From NCBI RefSeq assembly GCF_933775445.1, contig NC_065877.1, positions 17,546,001-17,610,000 of the forward strand: a stretch of 64,000 bases of DNA. The letters are read 5' to 3'. Shown here one piece after another: positions 61,401 through 64,000 of the stretch. The notes beneath the pieces were generated by a model that was not told where the DNA came from, made no database searches, and saw only the letters and a program-made list of their open reading frames with translations. A program made the translations under genes and the position numbers. How positions within the stretch are numbered: the first letter of the stretch is position 1; the number at the start of each line of letters is the position of its first letter. This DNA comes from Argentina anserina. Taxonomy: Eukaryota > Streptophyta > Magnoliopsida > Rosales > Rosaceae.

Positions 61401-64000
61401 TGAGTATTTTTCTGTAAGGCATCTGATGCGAGTTTCTATTGTATTTGAGAGTTTCGCAAGTGTGGGAGTGTGTTTCTTTCAAACTGAGTATCTTTACATC
61501 GTTTGCGTATCTTTACTATTCCAATTGTGTATCTTTTCATTTCTCGTTGGAGTATCTTTCTGTAAGGCTTTCTGATGCGAGTTTCTATTGTATTTGAGAG
61601 TTTTGCAAGTGTGGGAGTGTGTTTCTTTCAAACTGAGTATCTTTACATCGTTTGCGTATCTTTACTATTCCAATTGTGTATCTTTACATCGTTTGCGTAT
61701 CTTTACTATTCCAATGGCGTATCTTTTCATTTCTCATTTGAGTATCTTTCTGTAAGGCTTCTGATGCGAGTTTCTATTGTATTTGAGAGTTTTGCAAGTG
61801 TGGGACTGTGTTTCTTTCAAACTGAGTATCTTTACATCGTTTGCGTATCTTTACTATTCCAATTGTGTATCTTTACATCGTTTGCGTATCTTTACTATTC
61901 CAATTGTGTATCTTTTCATTTCTCGTTTGAGTATTTTTCTGTAAGGCTTCTGATGCGAGTTTCTATTGTATTTGAGAGTTTTGCAAGTGTGGGAGTGTGT
62001 TTCTTTCAAACTGAGTATCTTTACATCGTTTGCGTATCTTTACTATTCCAATTGTGTATCTTTACATCGTTTGCGTATCTTTACTATTCCAATTGTGTAT
62101 CTTTTCATTTCTCGTTTGAGTATTTTTCTGTAAGGCTTCTGATGCGAGTTTCTATTGTATTTGAGAGTTTCGCAAGTGTGGGAGTGTGTTTCTTTCAAAC
62201 TGAGTATCTTTACATCGTTTGCGTATCTTTACTATTCCAATTGTGTATCTTTTCATTTCTCGTTGGAGTATCTTTCTGTAAGGCTTTCTGATGCGAGTTT
62301 CTATTGTATTTGAGAGTTTTGCAAGTGTGGGAGTGTGTTTCTTTCAAACTGAGTATCTTTACATCGTTTGCGTATCTTTACTATTCCAATTGTGTATCTT
62401 TACATCGTTTGCGTATCTTTACTATTCCAATGGCGTATCTTTTCATTTCTCATTTGAGTATCTTTCTGTAAGGCATCTGATGCGAGTTTCTATTGTATTT
62501 GAGAGTTTTGCAAGTGTGGGAGTGTGTTTCTTTCAAACTGAGTATCTTTACATCGTTTGCGTATCTTTACTATTCCAATTGTGTATCCTTACATCGTTTG
62601 CGTATCTTTACTATTCCAATTGTGTATCTTTTCATTTCTCGTTTGAGTATCTTTCTGTAAGGCTTTCGGATGCGAGTTTCTATTGAATTTGAGAGTTTTG
62701 CAATTGTGGGAGTGTGTTTCTTTCAAACTGAGTATCTTTACATCGTTTGCGTATCTTTACTATTCCAATTGTGTATCTTTACATCGTTTGCGTATCTTTA
62801 CTATTCCAATTGTGTATCTTTTCATTTCTCGTTTGAGTATCTTTCTGTAAGGCTTCTGATGCGAGTTTCTATTGTATTTGAGAGTGTTGCAAGTGTGGGA
62901 CTGTGTTTCTTTCAAAATGAGTATCTTTACATCGTTTGCGTATCTTTACTATTCCAATTGTGTATCTTTACATCGTTTGCGTATCTTTACTATTCCAATT
63001 GTGTATCTTTTCATTTCTCGTTTGAGTATTTTTCTGTAAGGCTTCTGATGCGAGTTTCTATTGTATTTGAGAGTTTTGCAAGTGTGGGAGTGTGTTTCTT
63101 TCAAACTGAGTATCTTTACATCATTTGCGTATCTTTACTATTCCAATTGTGTATCTTTACATCGTTTGCGTATCTTTACTATTCCAATTGTGTATCTTTT
63201 CATTTCTCGTTTGAGTATTTTTCTGTAAGGCTTCTGATGCGAGTTTCTATTGTATTTGAGAGTTTTGCAAGTGTGGGAGTGTGTTTCTTTCAAACTGAGT
63301 ATCTTTACATCGTTTGCGTATCTTTACTATTCCAATTGTGTATCTTTACATCGTTTGCGTATCTTTACTATTCCAATTGTGTATCTTTTCATTTCTCGTT
63401 TGAGTATCTTTCTGTAAGGCTTCTGATGCGAGTTTCTATTGTATTTGAGAGTTTTGCAAGTGTGGGAGTGTGTTTCTTTCAAACTGAGTATCTTTACATC
63501 GTTTGCGTATCTTTACTATTCCAATTGTGTATCTTTACATCGTTTGCGTATCTTTACTATTCCAATGGCGTATCTTTTCATTTCTCATTTGAGTATCTTT
63601 CTGTAAGGCTTCTGATGCGAGTTTCTATTGTATTTGAGAGTTTTGCAAGTGTGGGAGTGTGTTTCTTTCAAACTGAGTATCTTTACATCGTTTGCGTATC
63701 TTTACTATTCCAATTGTGTATCTTTACATCGTTTGCGTATCTTTACTATTCCAATTGTGTATCTTTTCATTTCTCGTTTGAGTATTTTTCTGTAAGGCTT
63801 CTGATGCGAGTTTCTATTGTATTTGAGAGTTTTGCAAGTGTGGGAGTGTGTTTCTTTCAAACTGAGTATCTTTACATCGTTTGCGTATCTTTACTATTCC
63901 AATTGTGTATCTTTACATCGTTTGCGTATCTTTACTATTCCAATTGTGTATCTTTTCATTTCTCGTTTGAGTATTTTTCTGTAAGGCTTCTGATGCGAGT
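58440..64000. repeat. Large HORs of 189-bp units closed by a 149-bp unit
   Basis: Repeats start at 58440 (1662 bp, nine units), 60102 (1473 bp, eight units), 61575 (716 bp, four units) and 62291 (at least nine units, running off the window). Three of them share the same ordered opening. First comes a CAATGGCGTATC unit, then a GTATCCTTAC unit, then a GCTTTCGGATG / GCAATTGTGGG unit, then a GAGTGTTGCAAG / GGGACTGTG / AAAATGAG unit, then a CATCATTTGCG unit. Those that end inside the window close with TTTCGCAAG and CGTTGGAGT. They differ mainly by whole-unit gain or loss, as expected from unequal crossing-over between HORs. Confidence 0.92.

Larger units (their letters stand above)
1..64000. repeat. 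Uninterrupted tandem satellite array filling the window
   Basis: Every stretch of the window can be read as the same repeat family in one orientation. The landmark ATGCGAG (rarely ATGTGAG, ATTCGAG, ATGCTAG or ATTTTAG) recurs 344 times from 71 to 63993, defining 343 complete units averaging about 186 bp. No gap, inversion or foreign insertion was found. A consensus 189-bp unit has about 34% G+C, with T near 47% and A near 18.5% on this strand, a strong strand asymmetry. CpG is not depleted: 6 per 189 bp against about 5.6 expected from base composition. Both window ends cut a unit. The structure is that of eukaryotic satellite DNA; its chromosomal location and species cannot be read from the sequence. 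Confidence 0.98.

Noticed and set aside
1..64000. Transposable element, inverted repeat or tRNA/rRNA gene inside the array
   Set aside because: Every interval between unit landmarks is accounted for by known subunits. I found no reverse-oriented unit, target-site duplication, terminal inverted repeat, cloverleaf or rRNA-like sequence.

Overview
The whole 64 kb window is one uninterrupted, head-to-tail tandem array of a T-rich satellite DNA. I see no protein-coding gene, RNA gene, transposon, CRISPR array or unique sequence. The array enters and leaves the window in mid-unit, so both true ends lie outside. Long satellite arrays with nested higher-order repeats (HORs) are typical of eukaryotic heterochromatin (centromere, pericentromere, subtelomere or knob). 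I therefore infer a eukaryote, but nothing here identifies the taxon.

The repeat has four levels. Level 1 is a motif of about 19-23 bp that begins GTATCTTT. Level 2 is a 41-bp dimer made of a 19-bp half (GTATCTTTACATCGTTTGC) and a 22-bp half (GTATCTTTAC continuing TATTCCAATTGT). Level 3 is a unit with a constant part of about 107-108 bp plus n copies of the 41-bp dimer, so lengths are 148+41n' (148, 189, 230, 271, 312, 353 and one of 477 bp). Using the landmark ATGCGAG I placed 344 unit starts by hand (71 to 63993). That gives 343 complete units with a mean near 186 bp: 117 with one dimer, 170 with two, 5 with three, 29 with four, 7 with five, 2 with six, 1 with nine, 10 carrying the same 40-bp deletion and 2 rearranged. 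Level 4 is HORs and segmental duplications of 462 bp to about 3 kb. All units have the same orientation.

Layout. 1-14.76 kb: heterogeneous units with dispersed 377-bp and 2-kb duplicates and a 798-bp tandem pair. 14.76-20.69 kb: two copies of a 2967-bp HOR. 20.69-27.67 kb: mosaic containing a run of nine 41-bp dimers. 27.67-37.08 kb: a 3-kb block duplicated around a 1836-bp tandem pair. 37.08-42.89 kb: two copies of a 2908-bp, 16-unit HOR between which I saw no difference. 42.9-48.7 kb: transition zone. 48.66-51.56 kb: regular 716-bp tetramers (3x189+149). 51.9-56.2 kb: 784-bp and 1581-bp tandem duplications. 56.2-64 kb: HORs built almost only from 189-bp units closed by a 149-bp unit.

Diagnostic variants divide the array into a left and a right family. 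The TTTTCCAAG / T-run variant occurs only left of about 33.8 kb. Units with four or more dimers occur only left of about 40.9 kb. The GTGTCACTATTCC deletion occurs only right of 38.7 kb. The CAATGGCGTATC, TTTCGCAAG and CGTTGGAGT variants occur only right of about 45 kb. Long open frames on the right are by-products of a 189-bp (63-codon) period, not genes.
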